Source: Zonotrichia leucophrys gambelii (Eukaryota > Chordata > Aves > Passeriformes > Passerellidae). From it: a DNA stretch of 64,000 nt. The stretch spans positions 7,010,001 to 7,074,000 of the forward strand of contig NC_088178.1 of the NCBI RefSeq assembly GCF_028769735.1, in the 5' to 3' direction. The notes beneath the pieces are model-generated. The model was given only the letters and a program-made list of their open reading frames with translations. It made no database searches and was not told where the DNA came from. Each line of letters starts with the position of its first letter. The first letter of the stretch is position 1. Below are positions 46,901 to 54,562 of this stretch, piece after piece. Made by a program: the position numbers and the translations under genes.

Positions 46901-48376
46901 GCCTATCTAAGGAGAAGTGGTAAACATGAGAAATAAGGCTGCTGACCTCAGATGTTTCGTGGGTGTTCTTGTATAATGCAAGAAAATTGCAAGCTAATAC
47001 ATTCCCAGTTGAAATGTTTGAATGCAGCTGAAAATTCCAGATTTTCCTCTTGTAAGCTTTCCTTGTAGCACTGCTGTGTCCAAGCAGAGTAGGTAAGAAC
47101 AAGTATCCAGAAAATCAGCCTGTTTGCAAAGGGGATATGCCAATATGCCAAAATCTTGTCTTGTTTTTTACAAATCCCTCCTGTTTAACTGTGCTAAGTG
47201 CTCTGACAAAATGCTGAATAGAGGACAGCTCTGCCTTTGAGAGTTTGTAATCCATGTCTGCTTCTTCCCCCTCCTCGTGCTTCCGTTTGGAATCCCAGCA
47301 ACAATCTTTAAAGGTAAAATGATTCCAAACTACATTATTGATAGCAGTAAGTATCCCATGTCAGCAGTGGCATGTGCAGTTAAATTCCCTAAAAATCCTG
47401 AAATATCAGTGTCCTGCTTACAGCCATAAGCATCAAACCCAGGGAAATGTGCATGACTAAATTGGGCAGTTGTTGGAGCTGAGCTGGGACGTGGGAGACG
47501 TGTGTTACTTGCTTTGAGTGGGGAGGCTCTGGCTTTGGCTCTCTCAAATGCACAGTTCAGCAAACCTAGGAAACTCTGTCCAGCTCCCAAGTGCTCAGAT
47601 GTGGGATCTTGGTGGATCTGGGAGTGCTTTACAATCCAGCATTAAAGTTCAGTGCACACAGTGATTATTTGCTTAAAGCTGAAGTAGGGTAACTGGCACT
47701 GACCCACAAGTCACTCCTGAAGTTTGAGGAGCCAAAATGAACCTCAATGTACTGTTTGCCCTCCTTTAAAATGTTTTTACAAGGCTTCCCTCCTATCCCT
47801 CTGTAAAATACATTCTTCAGTACCATTAAATTTTCATATCACTGGAAAGTTTGCTCTTCCTTGAAGAAATAAGGCCAAGGGAAGTGACCTTGAGTTTCAA
47901 ATACATACTAAAATGTTGCATTCCTACAGTTATTTTAACTTTTTCTTTTTTCCTTCCCTTTCAAAGACTTGGAAATGGAGAATATGGACCAGAAATCATC
48001 AGAAAGTGATGCACACAAACCAAATTCCGAGGAAGCTTCTTCAGACTCTCAGGATGCTGGAGCAGTCGCTGAGGAGCCCGAAGGAGGAGGAGAGAGCTCT
48101 GCTGTTGGTGACCCTGATCCTTTGTCTGCTGCCAGCACCGCCAGTGCCAGTGTTTCCATGGCACAGGAGGATCCCCACACCTCTGGATCTGCAGAGGCCA
48201 GTGCTCCAGAGCCAGCATGCACACCAGGGGACAGCCAGCCTCAGGAACAAAACACCCAGACAGAGGCCACTTCCAAAGCTCACTGGGATAGCAAAGTCCA
48301 GCCTATGGAATCCATATTAGCAGACTGGAATGAAGATATAGAAGCATTTGAAATGATGGAAAAGGATGAGCTATGA
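25795..48376 (+). CDS. EDEM3: EDEM3, ER degradation-enhancing alpha-mannosidase-like protein 3, complete coding region in 20 exons
   Basis: Splicing 20 exons gives 934 codons, against about 932 in human. EDEM3 is a GH47 alpha-1,2-mannosidase of the ER lumen that trims Man8/Man9 glycans on misfolded proteins and so commits them to ER-associated degradation. Seen in the translation: a signal peptide (hydrophobic [17 protein letters not shown] around residues 22-38); the GH47 domain (about 55-500) with catalytic-type Glu147 in [19 protein letters not shown] near 280-286, and the calcium-site motif FTTEAH near 490-495; Cys83 (LTCRGR) and Cys442 (RVPCGF), the pair I recall as redox-relevant in mammalian EDEM3; a protease-associated (PA) domain about 665-785; a disordered acidic tail; and terminal KDEL (931-934). 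N-glycosylation sequons include NKT119 and NTT196. The start is fixed by an optimal GCCGCCATGG context and the signal peptide. All junctions are GT-AG and in phase. Confidence 0.97.
25970..26104. repeat. imperfect inverted repeat at the 5' end of EDEM3 intron 1
   Basis: A GGAC/GGAG-rich arm at 25970-25992 (GACGGACGGAGGGAGGGACG) and a GTCC-rich arm at 26082-26104 (GTCCGTCTGTCCGTCCGTCC) are near reverse complements over about 23 bp, separated by about 90 bp. They begin just after the exon 1 donor. Confidence 0.75.
26690..26745 (-). mobile_element. short CR1 tail fragment
   Basis: The block GTTAAGGTTGGAAAAGGCCT followed by CCAAGATCATCAAGTCCAGC matches the reverse-strand CR1 terminus. Only about 55 bp are left. 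Confidence 0.7.
27651..27696 (+). CDS. EDEM3: EDEM3 exon 2
   Basis: 46 nt between TTTTTTAG and GTAAGT. It encodes [15 protein letters not shown], the start of the GH47 domain. Confidence 0.95.
30265..31125 (+). mobile_element. CR1 LINE fragment with an internal tandem expansion
   Basis: It begins with CATCAAGGTGCTGGAGAGGC and GGCTGAGGGAGCTGGGGCTG, typical sense CR1, runs through the expanded array, and resumes with GAGGGCTGAGAGGAATGGGC, ACACAGGGTGCCCAGAGAGG and GGAGGTCCCTTCCGAGCTGC. It occupies the 3' end of EDEM3 intron 2, close to exon 3. Confidence 0.93.
30341..30850. repeat. 57-bp tandem array inside a CR1 element, 9 copies
   Basis: Nine copies of the block GAGCTGGGGCTGTTCAGCCT + GGAGAAGGGAAAGCTCCAGG + GAGTTTAACAAGGGAGA. 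Most periods are 57 bp; the first is 55 bp because one GA is missing. Copies are nearly identical, differing at single bases. Because 57 is a multiple of 3, the opposite strand stays open as a 19-residue repeat ORF, which is not a gene. Confidence 0.97.
31239..31339 (+). CDS. EDEM3: EDEM3 exon 3
   Basis: 101 nt between CCCAACAG and GTTAGT. It encodes [20 protein letters not shown] and [14 protein letters not shown], with conserved Cys83. A CR1 element ends only about 110 bp upstream of this acceptor. Confidence 0.96.
31431..31576. repeat. dimeric tandem repeat (40 + 33 bp) x 2
   Basis: Units start with AACTTACACTTGTAAGAA (40 bp, 31431-31470 and 31504-31543) or AACTTACACTTCTGTTTT / AACTTACACTTGTGTCTT (33 bp, 31471-31503 and 31544-31576), each ending GAAGTT or AAAGTT. 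The higher-order period is 73 bp. Located in EDEM3 intron 3. Confidence 0.93.
33182..33318 (-). mobile_element. CR1 LINE 3' tail fragment
   Basis: AATAATCACAGAATCCCAGC, GGTTGGAAGAGCCCTTAAAG, CATGGGCAGGGACACCTTCC and CAGCCTGGCCTTGGGCACTG in order. In EDEM3 intron 3. Confidence 0.92.
33811..33850 (+). CDS. EDEM3: EDEM3 exon 4
   Basis: 40 nt between TTTCATAG and GTAAGC. It encodes [13 protein letters not shown], the conserved GH47 SLDTL-type motif. Confidence 0.95.
34287..34399 (+). CDS. EDEM3: EDEM3 exon 5 (catalytic Glu147)
   Basis: 113 nt between ATTCCAG and GTGAGT. It encodes [20 protein letters not shown] and [14 protein letters not shown]. The Glu in FETNIR falls at residue 147, the position I recall as catalytic in mammalian EDEM3. 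Confidence 0.96.
34700..34748 (-). mobile_element. short CR1 tail fragment
   Basis: ATCATAGATTATTTCAGCTT followed by GGAAGGGACCTCTGGGGCTC is the last ~45 bp of a reverse-strand CR1. In EDEM3 intron 5. Confidence 0.75.
35020..35173 (+). CDS. EDEM3: EDEM3 exon 6
   Basis: 154 nt between TTGTTTAG and GTAAGT. It encodes [38 protein letters not shown], and an NTT sequon at residue 196. Confidence 0.96.
35661..35795 (+). CDS. EDEM3: EDEM3 exon 7
   Basis: 45 codons between TTCTCTAG and GTTTGC. It encodes [20 protein letters not shown] followed by [20 protein letters not shown], a diagnostic GH47 block. Confidence 0.96.
36202..36307 (+). CDS. EDEM3: EDEM3 exon 8
   Basis: 106 nt between GTTGCAG and GTGGGG. 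It encodes [20 protein letters not shown] and [15 protein letters not shown]. Reading through the donor gives a short open frame that is intronic. Confidence 0.96.
36802..36899 (+). CDS. EDEM3: EDEM3 exon 9
   Basis: 98 nt between TTCCTAG and GTAAGT. It encodes [20 protein letters not shown] and [23 protein letters not shown] is the GH47 signature. Confidence 0.96.
37420..37481. repeat. short AT-rich tandem repeat
   Basis: Three degenerate copies of a unit containing ATATCCATTAAA or TTATCCATTAAA, in EDEM3 intron 9. Confidence 0.7.
38169..38294 (+). CDS. EDEM3: EDEM3 exon 10
   Basis: 42 codons between TTGGCAG and GTAAGG. It encodes [20 protein letters not shown] and [17 protein letters not shown]. 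Confidence 0.96.
38398..38553 (+). mobile_element. CR1 LINE 3' tail fragment
   Basis: TCCAAGGCCAGGCTGGACAG, CCATGGCAGGGGGTGGCACT, GGTCCTTTCCAACCCAAACC and ATTCTGATTCCATGATTT form the sense CR1 terminus. It lies about 100 bp after EDEM3 exon 10. Confidence 0.92.
39001..39084 (+). CDS. EDEM3: EDEM3 exon 11
   Basis: 28 codons between AATTTTAG and GTAAGG. It encodes [20 protein letters not shown] and KKHNFLPE. Confidence 0.96.
40021..40104 (+). CDS. EDEM3: EDEM3 exon 12
   Basis: 28 codons between ATCCTCAG and GTACAG. It encodes [20 protein letters not shown] and ESTYFLYK, the conserved RPE-ES-YLY region of GH47. Confidence 0.96.
40284..40408 (+). CDS. EDEM3: EDEM3 exon 13
   Basis: 125 nt between TTCATAG and GTAAAG. 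It encodes [20 protein letters not shown] and [16 protein letters not shown]; Cys442 is in VPCGF. Confidence 0.96.
40923..41088 (+). CDS. EDEM3: EDEM3 exon 14 (end of GH47 domain)
   Basis: 166 nt between CTCCACAG and GTATGT. It encodes [20 protein letters not shown] and [19 protein letters not shown]; the FTTEAH motif carries the calcium-binding Thr of GH47 enzymes. Confidence 0.96.
43287..43441 (+). CDS. EDEM3: EDEM3 exon 15
   Basis: 155 nt between GATTTTAG and GTAAGA. It encodes [40 protein letters not shown] and DKSCPRGIS. This is the linker between the GH47 and PA domains. Confidence 0.95.
44208..44361 (+). CDS. EDEM3: EDEM3 exon 16
   Basis: 154 nt between TTGGCAG and GTAAGA. It encodes [20 protein letters not shown] and [20 protein letters not shown]. 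The segment just after the acceptor is the least conserved part. Confidence 0.95.
44860..45054 (+). CDS. EDEM3: EDEM3 exon 17
   Basis: 65 codons between TCTGCAG and GTATGT. It encodes [40 protein letters not shown] and DLSKHKAG, entering the PA domain. The exon end adds Ala-Gly where I recall a single Glu in human. Confidence 0.95.
45800..45965 (+). CDS. EDEM3: EDEM3 exon 18 (PA domain)
   Basis: 166 nt between CAAACAG and GTAAAT. It encodes [40 protein letters not shown] and [10 protein letters not shown], the core of the protease-associated fold. Confidence 0.96.
46314..46499 (+). CDS. EDEM3: EDEM3 exon 19
   Basis: 186 nt between TGCCTAG and GTAAGG. It encodes [40 protein letters not shown] and [12 protein letters not shown], the end of the PA domain. 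Confidence 0.96.
47967..48376 (+). CDS. EDEM3: EDEM3 exon 20 (disordered tail and KDEL)
   Basis: 410 nt ending in TGA at 48374-48376, acceptor TTTCAAAG. A variable Ser/Glu/Ala-rich stretch is followed by the conserved [20 protein letters not shown] and MEKDEL. The KDEL tetrapeptide retrieves the protein to the ER through KDEL receptors. Confidence 0.96.
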
Positions 48377-51313
48377 CTTGTAATAATAACTTATTTGTTA
48401 ATAAACAAATGGAGACCTCTTTGGGTAGAAGTGAGGCCCTGATATCCAAGAAAACATATTCAGTATTGGGATGAGCAACCAGGTGTCACCTGGAAAACAA
48501 CACAGAATTCCAGCACAGGCTCTTTGTATGTTTTAATTTTTCCTGTTTAAAAATGGGAACGTGCAATCAAAGCATTTGGGTGGCCCCGTGGCTGGTGCTG
48601 TGCCCCAGGTAGGGACGAGCCTGACTCCTGCCTTCCAGGCTCTGAGGGGGCTCTGGGAAGCAGCTGAGCAGGGTGGGGTGACACACCATGGAATGGTTCT
48701 TGATGGGGCACCCACCATCCCCAGCTGAAAGCCTTCCTTACAGCAGCAGGGGAATTGTTTCCAGGTGTCTGCTTTTGTCTGACATATCACAGTGCTGCTC
48801 TTCACTCCTTGCACCCCTTGCCACGAGGAACCACAAGGGGACCTGGGGGTTCCCCTCCTGCTCTGCTTCCAGCTGCAGGAATGTCCAAACCAAAGGCAGA
48901 GTGTGAGCAGGTCCTGTCAGGGAGGCTGGGCCAGCCATGGGGCCGCTGGGGAAAGCTGTGGGAAGCACCCAGGGCGGGTGTTGAGTCCCAGGTGTTTCCC
49001 TTGGCCTCCCAGGTGGAAAAACTCCAGCCTGCCCCAAAATCTGGAACAGTCTCTGAAAGGACACAGCTCCATCAGCTGTAGCAAAACCTTTTTCTACAAG
49101 TTTGACTTCCAACAGCTTGACTCCGTGTTCTTTTTATATGCAACTTTTGTGTGTGGTGTTTCAGGCAGGGAGGCCAGGGCCAGTGAGGAAGAGCAACAAT
49201 TCTGGCTGTTGGGTGGATAGTTCAGAGTCCAGGGGTGTTATCCCAGGCTCTGGAGTTTGTTACAGGTACAAATTTGTTACCCACATTATATTGAAGTAAA
49301 AATGGGGAAGTTTAAACAACATAGAGGCATTTTGACTGTGTCCAAAGAAACTGCCAAAAACTAATTAACTTGATTTATATAAACTGCTTTTAGTGACATG
49401 TGGTTCAGAAAATGGTTTTATATTAAAGACAGAATGAACACTGCCTATATGCTGCACCAGGCTAAAAAATGCAGGTTTATGTTCATCTTTGCAATGGAGT
49501 AAATAAAGAGGAAGCCCCACTCTGGACTGCACCTTTGATTTAGCTGGTGAAATGACACGTGCTGAATATGCAACTGTTAATTAGCACAGCCATACTCTGT
49601 ATTTATACTCTGTACAGTGAGCAGGGCAATCCCAGGCATGTTGGATCCATGTACTCAGCCACACTTGCTTTCAAAAGCCTCAGAATGCACAGGCACCTTT
49701 TGAGAGCATGGCAGTCCATCTAAATATCATCCAGAACTTTAAATCACCAGGGTAGGAGGGAATTTGAGGAGAAATAGCGAATAAGTGTCCTTTGAAAGAA
49801 ATTAGCTCTTAAATGGAGTTGTCATTCCTTTGCACAAGTAACTGTCTGGAGGCTTGGACTTGAAGCAGCTGGGGGTTTTCAGTTGGGAATGTTTTTATTT
49901 ATGGGTTTTGTTACATGAGTTCATAGAAGGCATTTGACCATGGGAGCCTTGTAAGTGTCCTTGGTTCCTGGGAGTGCCAGGACACAGCCAAGTGCAGGAT
50001 CAAACCATGAGGTGCAGATCAAACATTTCCACTCAGAGAATTCCATTGATCTGTCAGTGCTCAGTGCCACAAAAGGAGCATCTTTGTTCCCATGCTTTCT
50101 GACATGGACATCATCTTCCTTCTTAGTAGCTCTTTTGGTGGAAATAGAGTTATTTTTATATCCTAGAGGCCTCTGGTCATTACTATCTCAAAATAGCAGC
50201 TAAAGGTTTTCTTTTTTTTTTTACTTGCAGATTTAGGTGTAGATGTCAAATGTTATTAAAAGGTTAACTTTCCTTGCCATCACCAGCTCATTTTTAGTAA
50301 CTGCTTTCTCCACCTGTTATTAGAGCAGCAGGCATTACCTTTCAGGGATCCCAGAACTCCATGTGGATTTAGGGGGCAGCATTTTGGTGGTGGCCTACCT
50401 CAGATTACTGTTGCCTCCTTCCTTTTGAAGTGGTTTTTGTTTCATTTAGTTCTGCTTCACCTTTGAAACCATCACAAGAGCCATAGCTTTGTTTACAGAC
50501 CTGAATCAGGCAAGGTTGACCTTTTGGGAAAGAGGAATTAAATTGGGGGGACAGTTTTATTCAGGTTATTTTCACTTTGTATCTCCTTATGAGGACATAG
50601 GCTTTGGTTTAACCTGTTCATATCATTCTGGAAAGAATTCAGTTTTCTGTTACTATAATCTTAAAAAGCAAAAAGAATGTATTCATCAAAAAGAAAAACC
50701 CTTTTGGAAAGGGGAGAGAGTGTTTTTCCCAAATGTTTGGAAGTCTGCTCCCTGCATATGGAATATTGCTCATCATTAATCAGGAATCACCCTTAGTGTA
50801 TAGCATTGTACATTTCTTTGTATGGTATTGAAAACTGAAGAATTCAGGAATCACAGCTGCAACTAGCACTTATTCCATGCCATGTAATTCAGATCAGCCA
50901 ATTAATTTCTCATTTGATCTTAGAGGAATCTTCTTAATTGTTTACATTTATTGTTTCTTAATGAAGTTTGAGAATGAGCCCAGCTCTGGTTCTCCTCCTC
51001 CTGCCAGTGTCCCTGAGTAGGCACCAATGAGTGTGTGTTGAGAGGTGAAAAACAGGACATCTTATGCAACAGGCATCAGTCAGAACATAGAAAACAAACC
51101 ATTCTGTGAATGAAAATTGTATGTTGAGATTTTATAAGATTTTTGGTTTGTTTTTTTTTTTAGCCAGACCAATTTACAGCCGTATATTTTCTTATGGAAG
51201 ATGTCTAATAACAGGTGCTGTAACACTATTGTTGGGTTTTACTCTCTGGTGATAAATGTACCCAATATTTCTAAGGGCAACTATGTACTGTGATGTAAAA
51301 GTCTGGGCTAAAA

Positions 51314-51387
51314 TGTACATAATCCGTGTACATAATTGTGTACTTGATTATAACTGCTGATTGTAAAGATTTAATAAAATGTAAATA
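51314..51387 (+). promoter_or_regulatory. EDEM3: cluster of three Pumilio-type motifs
   Basis: TGTACATA at 51314-51321, TGTACATA at 51327-51334 and TGTAAATA at 51380-51387 all fit UGUANAUA. The third lies just after the poly(A) signal and may or may not be in the mature mRNA. Confidence 0.5.
51373..51378 (+). terminator. EDEM3: distal EDEM3 poly(A) signal AATAAA
   Basis: Canonical hexamer after an AT-rich stretch, followed by TGTAAATATTCTGGTCAG and GT/T-rich sequence. A 3'UTR of about 3 kb agrees with my memory of the long mammalian EDEM3 3'UTR. Confidence 0.65.
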
Positions 51388-53168
51388 TTCTGGTCAGGCT
51401 GTGCTGAACTGATGCTCATTTCTGCATTGCTGTTGGCTGTCACTTTCAGCAGGGCAGTCACACCAGTCCTTCACTGGCAGCCTCAGTGCTGGAAAAGCCT
51501 GGAATTTTTGCCTGGGAAGTTGGCTGAACTCAGAGGTATTGTAATAACCAAAACACCACTTTTGAAAGTGTAGAACTGAAACTGGACAGGCTCTCAGCAA
51601 CCAGATCTAATGGGACTATTTCAGCCTCTTTTCTTTATGACTTAGGCATTACTGTTTTATGTTTAAGATCCAGAATCCCGACCCTCAAAAGTTCATTTTG
51701 ACTGCTGCATCTGTTATATTTAGAATGAAAAAAACAGGTTTCACTTGGGCCTGACAAGGTGAGTCTTTGAGGGGTGTATCCTTCATCCTTCCTCTGTTAT
51801 GAAGTCTCCACCACCTCTATTCCTGTAAATTTTTTCTCTCTGGAAGTTAGGATTAAGAAAATTATGATTCAGATGCAGGAGTCCTAAATTCAAGACTTTA
51901 TTCAAGTGCTGAGCAGTGCTTATGATAGGAAGTAGAAAGCATTGCCAGCCTTGCAAATTCCTTCAGCCTGCTGTTTCCCATTTTCTGGGAACATCAGGGC
52001 TTAGGGACTGGAGTATTTTGGAGCACAGGCCCTTTGTGCCCCCTTCAAGAAACAAGGGACACCAGGTCCTCACTCCTCTTATTAAAACTATATTTATTAT
52101 TTTATGCCAGTGGATGTATTGAGGGCCTGCAGCTCAACTGTCACATTTCCATTTCCCTGCAGGTGTGCCACCCTTCACCCAGAGCACTGGAGCTGCTCTG
52201 ACCAAAATTCAGCCACAGCTGCTGCTCATCCCGTCAGTCACCCTGGCTCAAAGCTGCTGTGGCAGGAGTTCCATTTTCTCCCCAGGTGCTCCATGACAAG
52301 GTAATGTTAATAAACATTTCCAGCTGGAATGGAGCCTGTAAAACCCTGTTAGCTGCAAAAGTTCACCCAGGCTATTAATGCCCAGCACTGGCAAATTCAT
52401 CTCACCTGGAGAGGTGGAGAGCACAGAGTGATGGGCTGGGGCCCCTGCAGAGGAATTTTAGCCAGAATTGTGCCAGAAAGCCTGTGTGGTACCCGCAGGT
52501 GTTTTTGGGGAGAAGTGGGGCCACCCCAGGATGTCTTGGATGCCCCACTGGCTGCCACTCCAGGACAGACCTGATGGCAGCAGTGCAGGGCAGAGAATGA
52601 GAAGCAATCCAGAAATCCAGATTGATCCTTAAAAAGCCCAGCCCTAACCCTGCCCCAGCATTTCTCTGCCCTCTGCCTGGGGCTGGGAAGGAGCTGGCAG
52701 ATTTTGGGCCCAGGGGACACTCAGGGGTTCAGGGAGGGACACAGCAGCAATGTGGGTGAGAAAAAGGATGAGCTGGTGATGCTGAATTTGATGCATTTCA
52801 AGATTTCCCCATGGACCTCCTGGCAGGCAGGTTGATGGTTTGAGACGTGCTTGAGGCTCCCCTCCGCAGCAAAAGCCATTCCCTCATCATCCTCTGGCCC
52901 AGTGCTCCTCATGATTGAAGAAAATGCGCAAAAAAGGCTTAGAAAGGCCTAAAATAGATGAAGAATCTGGGGAAAAGATGCTCAGGTGAGGACAGAAAAG
53001 GCATCTCCGCCCCGTGCTGGCTCTCCGGCGCTTTTATGTAATGGAGCACGTGGCTCCCCACGTTCCTTGTGGGGCTGGACACGGGTTCTCTGGCTGCCAG
53101 GCTGGAGCATCTCCCTCAAATGATGTCAATCTTCACTGCACTGGCATTACAGCATCATAAAAAATTAC

Positions 53169-53195
53169 AGAGCTGCTATTTTGGGTAGCAGCTCT
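53169..53195. other. perfect 10-bp hairpin
   Basis: Arms AGAGCTGCTA and TAGCAGCTCT flank the 7-base loop TTTTGGG. An AP-1 type TGACTCA lies 31 bp further on at 53227-53233. Confidence 0.7.
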
Positions 53196-53511
53196 CTCCG
53201 AGTCAGTGAATAAATGCAGCTCCATATGACTCACTCCGGGGGATTATTAATAGACACAAAAGCAGAATGCCAAAACCCCAGGAATATGCTCTGTTCCCAC
53301 ATGGAGCTTTCTAGCTTCTTGCAGCAACTGCTCTTGAGAACTTTTTGTCTCAGAATTTAATTCAATATACAGCTACATTAAAAGAATTAAATGTACAAAT
53401 GTTCCATTGAGCTCGCACCTCGGAGGCTTTGGCAGGGGCTGTTCTGCAGGGATGAAGGATGGGTGCTCCAGGGTGCCAGGCTCCATCTGGGATGGCAGGG
53501 TGGAGAAAGGG

Positions 53512-53597
53512 AGTCATTTCAAGAGGGAAGAATCACAGGGAGTGATTTCAAGAGGGAAGAATCACAGGGAGTCATTCCAAGAGGAAAGAATCACAGG
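53512..53597. repeat. 29-bp tandem repeat, 3 copies
   Basis: Copies at 53512-53540, 53541-53569 and 53570-53597 share TTTCAAGAGGGAAGAATCAC. The third has small changes. Near-identity suggests recent duplication. Confidence 0.95.
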
Positions 53598-54356
53598 CTT
53601 CTCCTTTTGCTGCCATGCATGTCCATGGGGCTGGTGCTGGAGTTGGCTTCTGTGAAGGAGGTTCACAGTCCCACATGTGTTGATGATGATGATGATCCTG
53701 AGGATGATGATGGTGACTCTCCCATCTTCAAACTCAGAGTGAGCATTTCCCTGGATGTCATGGGTAGATGTGTGCAGCTAAATGGGAAGAAAATAATACG
53801 ATTTTTTTATAAAACAAAGACATAAACATCTTTGAGTTCTATCAACTTTCCCATCTTGAAGGACCCTGAGCTGGGGCTTCTTTCCCTGTGCCACAACAGC
53901 ACAGTAACAACAATAGGAATTTCAATCAGGGCTTACCCAACTTTTTGGATGTCTCATCTCCCCAGCAACAAAGCAAATAAGGTGCCTTCCAAAGTCATCC
54001 CTGCATTTCTTGTCTCCTCTTCCCCGAACTCCTACAGAATTAAACTAAACAGAGAGAGATTTCAACCTGAAAAAGAAGAGTTGCCCAGCAATACCAGGAC
54101 CCAAAAGCAGATTCCATAAAGCCCCATTAGCAGAAGTGCCACAAATCTGTGGTTTCTCAGTGAACACCCTATAAATTGCCTGTACCACACAGTGTGGCTG
54201 AGATCAAAGCTTTTGATTTTCCAGAGTGCGAGTGCCATTACCTCCCCCCTGGGCTGGGGCTGCCCCAGACATGTAAGAGCTTCTTTAGCACAGGGGATGT
54301 TGCTCAGACTCCCCAATATCCCACAAAGGAATTGAGTCAGGGCACTGGTTTTATAG

Positions 54357-54562
54357 TCATGGAATCCCAGAATGCTTTGGACTGGAAGGGACCTTAAAAA
54401 TCATCTTGTTCCATGGGCATCCTGGAACATGGGCAGGGACACCTTCCACTGTCCCAGGTTGCTCCAAGCCCTGTCCAGCCTGGCCTTGGGCACTGCCAGG
54501 GATCCAGGGGCAGCCACAGCTGCTCTGGTCACCCTGTGCCAGTGTCCCATCATCACCAAGGT
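54357..54562 (-). mobile_element. CR1 LINE 3' tail fragment
   Basis: TCATGGAATCCCAGAATGCT, ACTGGAAGGGACCTTAAAAA, TGGGCAGGGACACCTTCCAC, CAGCCTGGCCTTGGGCACTG and GATCCAGGGGCAGCCACAGC in order. The overlapping ORFs on both strands come from the element. Confidence 0.93.

Larger units (their letters stand above)
25956..47966 (+). other. EDEM3: EDEM3 introns
   Basis: Nineteen GT-AG introns, the longest being intron 2 (27697-31238), intron 3 (31340-33810) and intron 14 (41089-43286). They hold CR1 fragments at 26690, 30270, 33182, 34700 and 38398, the 57-bp CR1-derived array at 30341, the 40+33-bp dimer repeat at 31431, and an inverted repeat in intron 1. I saw no nested gene or structured RNA. 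Confidence 0.85.
48377..51395 (+). other. EDEM3: EDEM3 3'UTR
   Basis: Non-coding sequence from the stop codon to the strong AATAAA at 51373. An early AATAAA at 48400-48405 lies only 24 bases after the stop codon and is probably not the main site. A GC-rich island at about 48560-49060 breaks the AT-rich background, and three Pumilio-type motifs lie at the distal end. No coding ORF is supported. Confidence 0.7.

Noticed and set aside
47306..47315. Possible micro-exon between EDEM3 exons 19 and 20 (AG-CAACAATCTTTAAAG-GTAAAA)
   Set aside because: Splice-like flanks exist, but the exon 19 to 20 join is already in phase and matches the family, and I know of no such insert.
48400..48405. AATAAA directly after the EDEM3 stop codon as the main poly(A) site
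   Set aside because: It would give a 3'UTR of only a few tens of bases, whereas AT-rich sequence and the strong distal signal favour 51373. A minor isoform is not excluded.
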